A DNA stretch of 64,000 nucleotides from Flagellimonas sp. MMG031 (lineage in GTDB: Bacteria; Bacteroidota; Bacteroidia; Flavobacteriales; Flavobacteriaceae): NCBI RefSeq assembly GCF_040112705.1, contig NZ_CP157804.1:808501-872500 (forward strand), read 5' to 3'. How positions within the stretch are numbered: the first letter of the stretch is position 1; every line of letters starts with the position of its first letter. The translations under genes and the position numbers were made by a program. Positions 1 through 8,547 of this stretch are shown in pieces. The notes beneath the pieces were generated by a model. That model saw only the letters and a program-made list of their open reading frames with translations. It did not search any database and had not been told where the DNA came from.

Positions 1-68
1 CCCAAAATATCTATCACGGCAAACAAGATCATTCCAGCGGTGGCTATTTCCTTAACGTTAAAATTCAT
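1..68 (-). CDS. MarC family integral membrane protein, N-terminal fragment
   Basis: Only the first 22 complete codons lie inside the window; the gene runs leftward off the edge. They read MNFNVKEIATAGMILFAVID and then ILG, which resembles the start of flavobacterial MarC/UPF0056 membrane proteins, where a short amphipathic start leads into a first membrane helix with an FAVID motif. The start codon is the ATG complementary to 66-68. The assignment rests on this short segment alone. It is divergent from the DUF3109 gene, with about 120 bp between the two starts. Confidence 0.55.
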   Translation of the reverse strand, partial: MNFNVKEIATAGMILFAVIDIL

Positions 69-161
69 GGCGTCATTTTTTTCGGACGGCAAATTTACAG
101 GTAAAAAATACTTTTGGATCACATAAAATGTTTAGAAATCATCAATTTTTTGGTTTTGGAT

Positions 162-169
162 TACCTTTG
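162..169 (+). promoter_or_regulatory. Bacteroidota -7 promoter element of the DUF3109 gene
   Basis: TACCTTTG matches the Bacteroidota -7 consensus TAnnTTTG and lies 21 bp before the start codon at 191. The surrounding context (TTTTGG, TTACCTTTG, then CAAAA) is almost the same as that before yicC at 15554. No clear -33 TTTG is seen at the usual spacing. Confidence 0.5.
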
Positions 170-190
170 CCAAAAAAGTAAGGGCAGACT

Positions 191-763
191 ATGTTCCAGA
201 TTGGAAAAACCATTGTATCCGAAGAGATTTTGGAGAACGATTTTGTATGCAACCTAACCGCATGCAAAGGTGCTTGTTGTGTAGGAGGAGAATACGGGGC
301 GCCATTGGAAGATGCTGAAACCGATAAATTGGTGGACATCTACCATAAGGTGAAACCGTTTTTGCGTCCTGAAGGTATTGCTGCCATTGAAGAACAGGGT
401 GCTTTTGTAAAAGGTGAAGATGGGGAATGGGAAACGCCTTTGGTGGACAACAATGAATGTGCTTATGTGATCTTTTCCGATAAGGGCATTGCCAAATGCG
501 GTCTCGAAGCTGCCTACGAAGCGGGAGCTACCAAGTGGAAAAAACCTCTTTCTTGCTATTTATACCCTGTTCGCACACGGGAGTACAGCGAATTCACCGC
601 GGTGAACTACCACAAATGGGAAATATGCGACCCTGCCTGTACTTTGGGGGCAGAACTAAAGGTGCCGATATACAAATTTGTAAAGGATGCCTTGATCAAA
701 AAGTTTGGCAAAAAGTGGTATAGCGAACTGGAAGAGGTCGCGGCAGCAAGCGCTAAATCGTAG
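191..763 (+). CDS. DUF3109 family cysteine-rich protein
   Basis: A 190-residue soluble protein without a signal peptide. Near the start is a cysteine cluster (C20, C25, C29, C30, with CKGACC in the middle), and further cysteines lie in SCYLYPVR and EICDPAC. This is the layout of DUF3109, a family related to YkgJ-type CxxxxCxxxCC proteins that probably bind a metal or Fe-S cluster. No reaction is known. The start codon follows a good -7 promoter. The stop overlaps the end of the convergent histidine kinase gene by 11 bp. The family call is firm; the function is unknown. Confidence 0.85.
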   Translation: MFQIGKTIVSEEILENDFVCNLTACKGACCVGGEYGAPLEDAETDKLVDIYHKVKPFLRPEGIAAIEEQGAFVKGEDGEWETPLVDNNECAYVIFSDKGIAKCGLEAAYEAGATKWKKPLSCYLYPVRTREYSEFTAVNYHKWEICDPACTLGAELKVPIYKFVKDALIKKFGKKWYSELEEVAAASAKS

Positions 764-2720
764 GGATGTCCAATACCACTTTGGTTCCGTTGGGATCCCC
801 GTTCTCATCGAACAGGTCCAAAATATCCACATCAAATTTGTTCTGGTAGTCCTTGGCAAAATTGGCCAAGCGTTCCTTGGTGATGCGAATTCCAAGCGAT
901 TTGCGTTTCAATACCCGATTTTCCTTGTTTACCTCGGCCATGGTGCGCCCAATGCCATTGTCCACAATCTCTATGGAAACATGGCCCTTGTCCTTGTGTT
1001 TCACGTTGATCTGGATTTTTTTATCCCCTTCTTTTGGTGATAATCCGTGCCAGAGGGAGTTTTCCAAAAAGGGTTGCAGGGTGAGCGAAGGTATTTTGAT
1101 GTTGTCTATATTGATATCTTCCTCTACCTCAATCTTAAAATCGATTTCATTGGAAAAGCGTATGTTTTCAATGTTCATATAAAGTTCCATGGTCTCCAAT
1201 TCTTCCGACAATGGGATTTCCTTTTGTGAAGATGCCTCCAGAATCTTACGGACGAGTTTGGAAAACTTGTTTAGGTAGTGAACAGCGTTTTTCTGTTCGT
1301 TGTTAATGATGTACAGCTTAATGGAATTCAACGAATTGAACAAAAAGTGTGGATTCATTTGGCTGCGCAGCATTTGCTGCTCCAAAGTGAGCACCCTTTT
1401 TTCGTTTTTGCTCTGGTATTGGCGGTAAAGAATATAAAGGATGGACGAAATCAGTCCTACGATCAACGCACTGACCAAAAGCGTTGTCTGGTTTTTTTTA
1501 AGTCGTAACCGCACAATTTCATTCTCTTTGGCCAACACCGCGATCTGGTTGTTCTTTTTCTCATTTTCGTACCGAACGATGATGTCGTTCATGTACCGGA
1601 GATTCGTAGCACTTGAAATCTGTTTTTCGGATTCGGATGCCTTTTTGTAGAATTCATATGCCATTTTGAAATTCCCCCTGGTTTGTTCTAAAAACGTCAT
1701 TTTTTCGTATCCATAGAGGATATTGGTGGGAATATTTCGGTTTTGCGCCATTTTTAATCCCTCTTGGATAAAATCTTCTGCCACTTTGTAGTTCGCCAGT
1801 TTGGTATGGGCCCATCCTGTGTTGATGAAGACCAAGGAAGTAATGGAAAAGTCTCCGATTTTCTTGGCTTCTTCCTGCAAGGGTTCCAAGAGTACCAATG
1901 CCAGATAGGGCATGTCCTGCTTCAAGTAGATTTGGGCCAAACTATTCTTGCAAATGACACGGCCGATATCCGAATCGATTTCCTCGTTATAGGCCAAGGA
2001 CTTTCTGTAGTTTTCCAGAGCGCCCTCCAAATCGCCTTTTTCTTCCAAGCAATGTCCGATGTTCTGGTGATTGATGGCCAAGCCCAACTTATTGTTCAGC
2101 TCCTCTTCCAGTTTTAGGGCCCTTTTAAACTGCATAATGGCCAAATCGTACTGTTCCAAGGTTTGGTACAGGTTTCCGATTCCGTTCAGGGCCACATTGA
2201 TACTGCGCTTGATGTGGTTGGATGGGTTCTCGACTTCTTCTGCCAACTCGAGGGCCTTTTGGTTGTAGTCCAAAGCGGTTTTAATGGCATCCGTGCGTCT
2301 ATAGACCACCCCGAGCATATTAAGGCTCAAAATCTTAAAGTCGGTACTATTGCCCTCCTCTGCCGCCTCCAGTGCCTGTTCATGTAGGTTGACAGACTTT
2401 TCGTATTGGGAAAAGTTACGGTATTTCATGCCCAATTGATTCAGCGCATAGGATTGTCCCACTGGATAATCGTTCGCTGCACTCAAGTCGGCAAAATATC
2501 GTAGAAGGGTGGTGTCCTTTTTTTCTTCATAAAGCTCTTGGTCCAGTACTTCATAAGTTTTTGGTTGCAACTGAACAAGGGTTTCCGCTTTTTCCTGAAA
2601 TGCTTCTGGAATTTCTTGAGCTTCCAATCCCCCTAGAACCAAGAAAAAAAGGAAAGCCGTAACCGCCGACCTTTGTGCTCGATACAGGTTTTCGATGGGA
2701 TGGAACTTTGATGTGGGCAC
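753..2720 (-). CDS. TPR-containing LytS-type sensor histidine kinase
   Basis: A 655-residue membrane kinase. Residues about 17-35 form a signal-like hydrophobic segment. Residues about 90-370 are tetratricopeptide repeats, so the sensor part is probably periplasmic. A membrane helix lies at about 411-432. The His_kinase (LytS/YehU) domain follows, with phospho-acceptor H458 in MNPHFLFN and an ATPase part with N554 in FLENSLWHGL and the DNGIG box at 587. It starts 13 bp after the LytTR regulator gene, so the two form a two-component operon. The signal sensed is not evident. The start may lie somewhat downstream of the codon used here. Confidence 0.93.
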   Translation of the reverse strand: MPTSKFHPIENLYRAQRSAVTAFLFFLVLGGLEAQEIPEAFQEKAETLVQLQPKTYEVLDQELYEEKKDTTLLRYFADLSAANDYPVGQSYALNQLGMKYRNFSQYEKSVNLHEQALEAAEEGNSTDFKILSLNMLGVVYRRTDAIKTALDYNQKALELAEEVENPSNHIKRSINVALNGIGNLYQTLEQYDLAIMQFKRALKLEEELNNKLGLAINHQNIGHCLEEKGDLEGALENYRKSLAYNEEIDSDIGRVICKNSLAQIYLKQDMPYLALVLLEPLQEEAKKIGDFSITSLVFINTGWAHTKLANYKVAEDFIQEGLKMAQNRNIPTNILYGYEKMTFLEQTRGNFKMAYEFYKKASESEKQISSATNLRYMNDIIVRYENEKKNNQIAVLAKENEIVRLRLKKNQTTLLVSALIVGLISSILYILYRQYQSKNEKRVLTLEQQMLRSQMNPHFLFNSLNSIKLYIINNEQKNAVHYLNKFSKLVRKILEASSQKEIPLSEELETMELYMNIENIRFSNEIDFKIEVEEDINIDNIKIPSLTLQPFLENSLWHGLSPKEGDKKIQINVKHKDKGHVSIEIVDNGIGRTMAEVNKENRVLKRKSLGIRITKERLANFAKDYQNKFDVDILDLFDENGDPNGTKVVLDIPTI

Positions 2721-2733
2721 GGGAATACGGGTA

Positions 2734-3468
2734 TTAGAGCATATCCAAAAAATCGGATTTTTTTTGCCGGGACACTGGGATTTTATGGTTGGATTCCAAG
2801 ACTACGTAGCCGTCCGTTTTTAGGAACTCCTTTATTTTATTAAGATTGATGATGTACGAATTGTGTATGCGGAAGAAACAGTTTTCGGGAAGCAGGGAAT
2901 TGACCTCCTTTAATTTTTTGGTAAGTAGGATCTTTTGGCCGTCCGTCAAAAAAATGGTACTGTAGTTACCGTCGGATTCTGCATAAAGAATATCGTCGCT
3001 ATGCAGGAAAACGAGCTTACCGTCGGTGTTGATGGTAATTTTTTTGCTCTGTGATTCTGAATTGAAGTTGAGCAATATTTTCTCCAATCGTTCTACCGTC
3101 AGGTTTTTGGCGTTGTATTTTTTGATTTTGGCCAGGGTTACTTCAAGATCATCGGAATCTATGGGTTTTAAAAGATAGTCGATGGCCTCGTTCTTCAGGG
3201 CCTGTAGCGCATATTGATTGTAAGCTGTGGTGATGACAACTGGAAAATCCTTGTTCTTTAGATTCTTGATGAACTGAAAACCGTCCATGGAGGGCATTTC
3301 GATATCGAGGAACAAACAATCGGGCGTGTTCTGTTCCAAATAGTTCAAGGCTTCGCGGGCATCTGTAAAGGATGCAATAATATCCACCTCATCGCTCAAA
3401 TTGGTCAGCTCCCAACTCAAACTCTGAAGGGCCTTGATTTCATCATCGACGATTACGGCTTCTATCAT
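2734..3468 (-). CDS. LytTR-family response regulator
   Basis: A 244-residue regulator. The receiver domain fills residues 1-120, with the acidic pair D8/D9, phospho-acceptor D55 in LFLDIEMPSMDG, T80/T81 and K101 in LLKPID. The C-terminal half is a LytTR DNA-binding domain (FLHSDDILYAESDGNYSTI and FRIHNSYIINLNKI). LytTR proteins bind pairs of direct repeats and commonly partner LytS-type kinases, which fits the kinase gene immediately downstream. Its promoter (TAAATTTG at 3488-3495) lies inside a palindrome, so autoregulation is possible. Confidence 0.95.
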   Translation of the reverse strand: MIEAVIVDDEIKALQSLSWELTNLSDEVDIIASFTDAREALNYLEQNTPDCLFLDIEMPSMDGFQFIKNLKNKDFPVVITTAYNQYALQALKNEAIDYLLKPIDSDDLEVTLAKIKKYNAKNLTVERLEKILLNFNSESQSKKITINTDGKLVFLHSDDILYAESDGNYSTIFLTDGQKILLTKKLKEVNSLLPENCFFRIHNSYIINLNKIKEFLKTDGYVVLESNHKIPVSRQKKSDFLDML

Positions 3469-3480
3469 AAAACTATATAC

Positions 3481-3496
3481 CTAAATTCAAATTTAG
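3481..3496 (-). promoter_or_regulatory. -7 promoter element within a palindrome, LytTR operon
   Basis: CTAAATT-CA-AATTTAG is an inverted repeat with 7-bp arms. On the minus strand it contains TAAATTTG (3488-3495), a match to the Bacteroidota -7 consensus, ending about 20 bp before the regulator's start codon at 3468. The palindrome may be an operator or a chance feature of an AT-rich promoter. Confidence 0.45.
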
Positions 3497-4110
3497 AATT
3501 ATTCTTCACATAGTGCTAAAATTATGTGTTAATGGATCAGCAGCACGTATAACTGGTATAAAAATCAAAATCAAGGGAAAAAGCCGCATTTTTTAAGAGT
3601 ATCAAAATCAAAAAACAAGAAAAGGATTACAAACGGCAAAAAAATGGCAAAACCAATTATACATAAAATGATGCAATTTATACATAGAACCCCTATTGCA
3701 TATTTGTTGTTAATTATCTTCGGCCTGACTAAAAAACCAATAGATACTGGAGCCATGCGAAAATGCATTGTTTTGTTCTTGATTTTTGTTGTAGCCTTGA
3801 TCTTTGCCTCTGTGGCAGAAAAGAAAGAGACTAAATGGAACGAGGATTGGAAGGAAATGGTCGTGAAGAAATAGCTTAGGCTCCAAATGTTCTTTAAAAT
3901 TTTGTATTACCAAAAAATTGTACGGCCACAGCAACCAATCATCTGATTGTATAAACCGCTTGCACAATTCATCTTTGATCAGGGTGTGATTCGGATTTGA
4001 TTTTAGGTTTCGGGGGAACTACCTAGAACGAAAAGAATCTTTTAAACCAGGATTGAAGAGGCCGTACTCTTTGGTAATATATGGCTTTGGCCGGTTCATC
4101 ATAAGAGTTT

Positions 4111-4147
4111 GACCAAGTAGGGATATTAGTTCTCCCCTTGGTCTTTT
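4111..4147 (+). terminator. Terminator-like hairpin with T run
   Basis: GACCAAG (4111-4117) pairs with CTTGGTC (4137-4143), and after a TA bulge GGG pairs with CCC. A run of T follows directly. No obvious protein gene precedes it on this strand, so it may end a small RNA or a decayed gene. Confidence 0.5.
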
Positions 4148-4437
4148 TTGTTTTATGTGGTTCTATTCCCGTTGGTCAACTCGATTTCTTGCTTTCCTCT
4201 AGATGTCAACATTTTATGTTAAAAACTTTGTCGTTGTTTCTGGCGTAGCCACTTTAGAATTTGACCGTATTTTTAAATCTTTGTCCACGCAAACCAAGAC
4301 TTTCGTTTTCCATTAAAAATGGATGGAAATAAAGAAAAAGTTAACTGGGACGGTTAAGAATTTTGTTGCAGTGATGCCTATTTTTACCACCAGTTTTAGT
4401 GCTGGATTACAGTACGTGTGATAGTGTTTATTGATTT

Positions 4438-4487
4438 AATACCTCGGACAAGTTCACCCCACAATAGAACATTCCGGGGTATTTTTG
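4438..4487 (+). terminator. Terminator-like hairpin with T run
   Basis: AATACCTCGGA (4438-4448) pairs with TCCGGGGTATT (4473-4483) with one G-U wobble and an open loop of 24 nt, followed by further T residues. It is the second plus-strand hairpin in this gene-free stretch. Confidence 0.5.
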
Positions 4488-4502
4488 TTACTGTGGATAA
4501 CT

Positions 4503-4530
4503 AAAAAAGCCCCCAAAACTGGAGGCTTTT
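4503..4530 (-). terminator. Terminator of the GMC dehydrogenase operon
   Basis: On the minus strand AAAAGCCTCC and GGGGGCTTTTTT form a hairpin closing with a T run, about 20 bp after the stop codon of the small-subunit gene at 4552. The arms can also act in the plus direction. Confidence 0.7.
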
Positions 4531-4551
4531 CTGATTCGAGTGCTTTGCGAT

Positions 4552-5205
4552 TTACAAAGACCAAGCTTTTCCGCCTGTCAATGTCTGCAGATCGCCGCAA
4601 GGGATGTACTCCCCTGGTATGGGTGCATAGGCCAGTACCTCTTCACCAATATATTCCGAGGATTTATAGGCCCAAGTGGCCAAGCCCCTTAAATCGTTGG
4701 CAAAAGAGAAGCGCACAACCTCGTCATCCAGAACTCCTTCGCCGCCTTCCATAATAGCCTCCATATAGTTCATGATGGCTTCGGAGTGGGCTTCCTCTTC
4801 CTCTTTCGTCCTTTTTCTCAAGTACGTTTTTAAGGCGGGTTCTATGTCTGCTGGTTCTATGTCCGTCAATGTTTCTTTACCAGAATCGGCAAGAACCTTA
4901 TCATAGAAATTGTTCATTTGCATCATTACAAACTCCCGCTGTTCCAAAGGCATCACTTCGTCCAAATATGCGTCAATGAACACGTGTACGTTCATCTCGG
5001 TGGCAGAAGGTGTATCAGTTTTTGGCAGAATTACGTCCAGGGTCTGTGCCAAGGCGTAACCGTGTTCTTTGCTAAGGAAGCTTGGTGTCCATTCAGCAAA
5101 TGCCGGCTTGTCCTTACAGCTCTGTAAAAGCGAGAGCAGGGTTGGGGTGGCTACGGCATATCCGAAAGCCAATCCCATATTTTTGAGTGCTGATCTTCTT
5201 TCCAT
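4552..5205 (-). CDS. Gluconate 2-dehydrogenase subunit 3 family protein (dehydrogenase small subunit)
   Basis: A 217-residue exported protein. Its N-terminus has a twin arginine (ERRSALK) and a hydrophobic stretch ending in LLQSC, so it looks like a Tat substrate that becomes a lipoprotein at C30. The rest matches the gluconate 2-dehydrogenase subunit 3 family, which escorts a GMC flavoprotein subunit. The start codon overlaps the stop of the GMC gene by one base (TAATG), so both are translated together. In such pairs this subunit carries the export signal for both chains. In this context it probably serves a sugar or glycoside 3-dehydrogenase rather than gluconate oxidation. Confidence 0.88.
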   Translation of the reverse strand: MERRSALKNMGLAFGYAVATPTLLSLLQSCKDKPAFAEWTPSFLSKEHGYALAQTLDVILPKTDTPSATEMNVHVFIDAYLDEVMPLEQREFVMMQMNNFYDKVLADSGKETLTDIEPADIEPALKTYLRKRTKEEEEAHSEAIMNYMEAIMEGGEGVLDDEVVRFSFANDLRGLATWAYKSSEYIGEEVLAYAPIPGEYIPCGDLQTLTGGKAWSL

Positions 5206-6923
5206 TATATATTTCCTTTTTTAAGTTCTTGGGCGGCGTGGTTGGCTGCCCTTGCCGTAAATGCCATATAGGTCAACGATGGGTTCACGCAACTGGCAGA
5301 GGTCATAAATGCACCGTCGGTTACGTATACGTTCTCACATCCATGTACTTGGTTGTTCCCGTTTACCACAGAGGTTTTTGGGTCGCTTCCCATGCGGGCC
5401 GTTCCCATTTCGTGAATACCAAGACCAAGGGCGTAGGGCGCATCAAAAGGAGTAATATCCTTGGCACCTGCTTTCTCAAGCATCTGCACTGCTTGATCCT
5501 GCATGTCCTTACGCATGTTCAGTTCATTTTCCCGGATTTCCGCATCAAAGGTAACCGTAGGCAGTCCCCATTGATCTTTTTTATCGTAATCCAAGGTCAT
5601 CTTGTTTTCGTGGTAAGGCAGTACCTCGCCAAAAGCGTTGATACTAAAGTTCCAACCTCCTGGGGTCAGCATGGCATCTTTATACTCTTTTCCAAAGGAC
5701 GCTTCGGCGACCAATTCTTCGTAATTGCCCCTGCTTGCACCTCCTTGGTAACCGTAACCACGCTTAAAGAAGCTTACATCGGAGTCACCGCCCAAGTTTC
5801 TAAATCTCGGAATGTAGACACCGTTGGGCTTTCTGCCTTTGTAATATTTGTCCTCGAATCCATCAAACTTACCGGAAGCACCTACTTGGAAGTGGTGGTC
5901 CATCAAGTTATGGCCAAGCTCACCGGAATCGTTGCCCAATCCATTGGGGAATCGGTCCGATCTGGATTGCATCAAAATGGAAGTGGATGCAACCGCAGAA
6001 GCACAAAGGAATATCACTTTGGCCTTGAACTCGTAGGCTTCTTTGGTTTCCCTATCGATAACTTTTACGCCCGTAGCTTTTTTGGTATTTGGGTCGTAAA
6101 TGATTTCATGAACAATGGAGTCCGGCCTTAGGGTAAGGTTGCCTGTGCGCTCCGCAACCGGAAGCGTTGAGGAAACACTGCTAAAGTATGCTCCGAATGG
6201 ACATCCTCTAATACAACGGTTCCTGAATTGGCAACGTACACGGCCATCGCCCTCAAATTGTTTGTCACTATTAATGTGGGCCACCCTTCCTGCGGTAATC
6301 ACACGACCATTAAAGTGTTCAGCCACTTTGCCGCGCACCAAATCTTCCACACAGTTGAGCTCCATCATCGGCTCAAATTTACCATCGGGTAATTGTGGCA
6401 AGCCCAGATTTTCACCGGAAACTCCAATAAAACTTTCCACTTTATCGTACCAAGGGGCTATATCCTTGTAGCGCACGGGCCAATCCACGGCAATGCCTTC
6501 GTTCTTGTTGGCCGTAAAATCGATATCGCTCCAGCGGTAGCTATGGCGACCCCACATAATGGAACGCCCACCTACATGGTAGCCACGCATCCAATCGAAT
6601 CGCTTTACTTCGTTATACGGGTGGTCCAAATCGTTTACGAACCAATGTTTGGATGCAGCAGATGTGGTATACCCAGTTCTGGATTGTTTTTCCTGCTTCT
6701 TAATGTCTTCTCGGGTTGCCTGTCCTGCATGGGGAAAATCCCAAGGGTCTTTGTTGGCCGTTGGGTAATCGTCGCGGTGCTTCACCATGGGCCCACGCTC
6801 CAAGACCAAGGTCTTGAGACCGTTTTCGCACAATTCTTTGGCAGCCCAACCTCCACTGATGCCCGTTCCTACCACGATGGCATCATAGGATTCCTGCTCT
6901 TGATTGTAATAAAATTTACTCAT
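5205..6923 (-). CDS. GMC family FAD-dependent oxidoreductase, candidate glycoside 3-dehydrogenase large subunit
   Basis: A 572-residue flavoprotein. The FAD-binding Rossmann motif GTGISG is at 19-24, and the C-terminal catalytic pair is H504 (in IHEMGTARMG) and N547 (in CVNPSLTY), as in pyranose-oxidase-like GMC enzymes. A cysteine-rich segment (RCQFRNRCIRGCPFGAYFS) is typical of the bacterial membrane dehydrogenases of this type. It has no signal peptide and probably leaves through Tat bound to the small subunit encoded next. No cytochrome c gene is in the locus, so the electron acceptor is unknown. The glycoside 3-position is inferred from the DUF1080, TIM-barrel and Gfo/Idh neighbours; another sugar alcohol substrate remains possible. 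Confidence 0.9.
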   Translation of the reverse strand: MSKFYYNQEQESYDAIVVGTGISGGWAAKELCENGLKTLVLERGPMVKHRDDYPTANKDPWDFPHAGQATREDIKKQEKQSRTGYTTSAASKHWFVNDLDHPYNEVKRFDWMRGYHVGGRSIMWGRHSYRWSDIDFTANKNEGIAVDWPVRYKDIAPWYDKVESFIGVSGENLGLPQLPDGKFEPMMELNCVEDLVRGKVAEHFNGRVITAGRVAHINSDKQFEGDGRVRCQFRNRCIRGCPFGAYFSSVSSTLPVAERTGNLTLRPDSIVHEIIYDPNTKKATGVKVIDRETKEAYEFKAKVIFLCASAVASTSILMQSRSDRFPNGLGNDSGELGHNLMDHHFQVGASGKFDGFEDKYYKGRKPNGVYIPRFRNLGGDSDVSFFKRGYGYQGGASRGNYEELVAEASFGKEYKDAMLTPGGWNFSINAFGEVLPYHENKMTLDYDKKDQWGLPTVTFDAEIRENELNMRKDMQDQAVQMLEKAGAKDITPFDAPYALGLGIHEMGTARMGSDPKTSVVNGNNQVHGCENVYVTDGAFMTSASCVNPSLTYMAFTARAANHAAQELKKGNI

Positions 6924-7007
6924 TTATTCGGATTGTTTATTTGCTAAATGTATTAATTATTAAATTAATTTTCTACATTTAAACCCTATGTTTATTGAGA
7001 ATTCAGC

Positions 7008-7023
7008 ACTATAACGTTATAGT
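7008..7023. promoter_or_regulatory. Perfect 16-bp palindrome, candidate operator of the divergent sugar locus
   Basis: ACTATAACGTTATAGT is identical on both strands. It lies in the 136-bp gap between the leftward GMC operon (start 6923) and the rightward operon (start 7060). The central AACGTT core is the type bound by LacI-family repressors. No regulator gene is in the locus itself. Confidence 0.45.
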
Positions 7024-7059
7024 TTTTGGGTTCTCGAAGAAATTAACCAACGTAAAAAT

Positions 7060-8058
7060 ATGAACAAAAGTAGTTTAGCACAGAAAAGTATCGTCACGTT
7101 GATCGCAGTGGCTTTTTTGGGATTTTATTCCTGTAAACAGAATCCAAAGAAGGAAACGGCCGATGAAACCGCCACCGAAGAAGTGGCTGCCGAAGAGTCA
7201 AAACCAGATATTAAACTTTCCTTGGCCCAATGGTCCATGCACAAAATGATATTTGAGGAGGGCGTAGATCCTTACAGCTTTGCCGAGAAAGCCAGCGAGT
7301 GGGGTTTTGAAGGTCTGGAATATGTGAGCGGCCTGTACTACAAAGAACTTGAAGCGGCCGATTTTTCAGAAGAGGCCATGAACAACTGGGTAGAAAAAAG
7401 CAAGGCCGAAAGCGAAAAGTATGGATTAAAGAACTTGCTGATCATGGTCGATGGCCAAGGCGATATTGCTGTGCCGGACGAAGCAGAGAGGTCAAAGGCT
7501 GTGGAAAACCATTATAAATGGGTAGATGCCGCCGCTGCATTGGGCTGTCACTCCATACGTGTTAACCTCAATGGAAGCATGGAGCCCGAAGTATGGATGC
7601 CAGCATCCGTTGCCGGACTTACCCAATTGGCCACCTACGCCAAGGACAAAAACATCAACATCATTGTAGAAAACCACGGAGGACCATCATCCAATGCGCA
7701 ATTGTTGGCGGAAGTGATGGAAAAAGTAGGTATGGACAACTGCGGTACTTTGCCCGATTTTGGGAACTTCTGCATCAAAAGGGAAGCTGGCGACTACTAT
7801 TCGTCCAAATGTTTGGAAGAATATGACCGCTACAAAGGAACCAAAGAGCTGATGCCTTATGCCAAAGGTGTAAGCGCCAAATCTTACAGTTTCGATGAGC
7901 AAGGAAATGAAACAAGGGTAGATTACCCAAGAATTATGGAGATAGTGCTCGATTCTGGATACGAAGGTTTTGTGGGAGTTGAGTACGAAGGCTCCGAATT
8001 GAGCGAAGAGGAAGGCATTTTGGCCACCAAAAGACTCTTGGAAAGAATATTGGAGTAA
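7060..8058 (+). CDS. Lipoprotein sugar phosphate isomerase/epimerase-like TIM barrel
   Basis: A 332-residue protein with a lipoprotein signal ending in FYSC (C25), then a low-complexity Glu/Thr/Ala linker and an AP-endonuclease-2/xylose-isomerase-like TIM barrel. Candidate metal ligands lie in VENHGG, LPDFGNF and GVEYEGSE. Most relatives act on sugars in the cytoplasm; a lipoprotein version should act in the periplasm. It is the first gene of the rightward run. A role on the 3-keto sugar or its enol (isomerisation, epimerisation or hydration) is inferred from the neighbours. Confidence 0.85.
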   Translation: MNKSSLAQKSIVTLIAVAFLGFYSCKQNPKKETADETATEEVAAEESKPDIKLSLAQWSMHKMIFEEGVDPYSFAEKASEWGFEGLEYVSGLYYKELEAADFSEEAMNNWVEKSKAESEKYGLKNLLIMVDGQGDIAVPDEAERSKAVENHYKWVDAAAALGCHSIRVNLNGSMEPEVWMPASVAGLTQLATYAKDKNINIIVENHGGPSSNAQLLAEVMEKVGMDNCGTLPDFGNFCIKREAGDYYSSKCLEEYDRYKGTKELMPYAKGVSAKSYSFDEQGNETRVDYPRIMEIVLDSGYEGFVGVEYEGSELSEEEGILATKRLLERILE

Positions 8059-8081
8059 TCCGACCAAAGATGAATGGGTAG

Positions 8082-8525
8082 ATGAAGGGATTTTTTCAAC
8101 AGCTCTTCGATTACAATTATTATTGTAACAAAAAAATGATTGAACAATGCAGTGGTCCGGACAAGGTTCCGGACAACTGCATTAGACTTTTTAGTCACAT
8201 ACTCAATGCCCATCATATTTGGAACCAAAGAATTTTAGGGAATACGTCTGATTATGGGGTCTGGGACCTGCACATGTTAGAACGGTGGGAAGATATCCAT
8301 TACGATAACCAACGTACCACCTTTGAAATTCTTTCCGGTACGGATGCCTTGGAAAATCGGGTGGAATACACCAATAGTGCAGGAAAGGTATTTACCAACG
8401 AAGTGAAGGACATACTTTTTCATATCATCAATCATTCAACCCACCACCGGGGACAAATGATGAGGACCTTTCGCGATGAAGGTCTCACGCCCGAACCTTT
8501 GGATTACATTTTTTACAAAAGATAG
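8082..8525 (+). CDS. DinB family putative metal-dependent protein
   Basis: A 147-residue four-helix-bundle protein of the DinB/YfiT superfamily. Histidines at 44/45 and the H118-xx-HH (121/122) cluster are placed like the metal ligands of the family. Many relatives are thiol S-transferases or are induced by DNA damage, but most are uncharacterised. It begins 23 bp after the TIM-barrel gene and is followed within 22 bp by the permease gene, so it is co-transcribed with sugar genes. Its job there is unknown. Confidence 0.85.
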   Translation: MKGFFQQLFDYNYYCNKKMIEQCSGPDKVPDNCIRLFSHILNAHHIWNQRILGNTSDYGVWDLHMLERWEDIHYDNQRTTFEILSGTDALENRVEYTNSAGKVFTNEVKDILFHIINHSTHHRGQMMRTFRDEGLTPEPLDYIFYKR

Positions 8526-8547
8526 AAACCACTAACGCATAGTTTAC

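Larger units (their letters stand above)
3469..4551. other. Intergenic region of about 1.1 kb without a convincing gene
   Basis: No well-supported protein gene lies here. The best candidate is a 39-codon plus-strand frame at 3755-3874 (starts MRKCIVLFLIFVVALIFASV, ends in a charged tail), which would encode a one-helix membrane peptide; it has no recognisable promoter. Two plus-strand terminator-like hairpins (4111-4147 and 4438-4487) with no gene before them suggest small non-coding transcripts, for example within about 4150-4487. A third hairpin serves the minus-strand gene at 4552. The rest looks like AT-rich filler. Confidence 0.5.

Noticed and set aside
3644..3874. 76-codon plus-strand frame
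   Set aside because: No promoter, composition like filler DNA and no family resemblance; only its last 39 codons look like a possible membrane peptide, noted in the intergenic entry.
4552..6923. Reading the GMC/subunit 3 pair as a gluconate 2-dehydrogenase
   Set aside because: The name comes from the family, but a cytochrome c subunit is missing and the locus holds DUF1080, TIM-barrel and Gfo/Idh genes, which fit glycoside 3-oxidation better.
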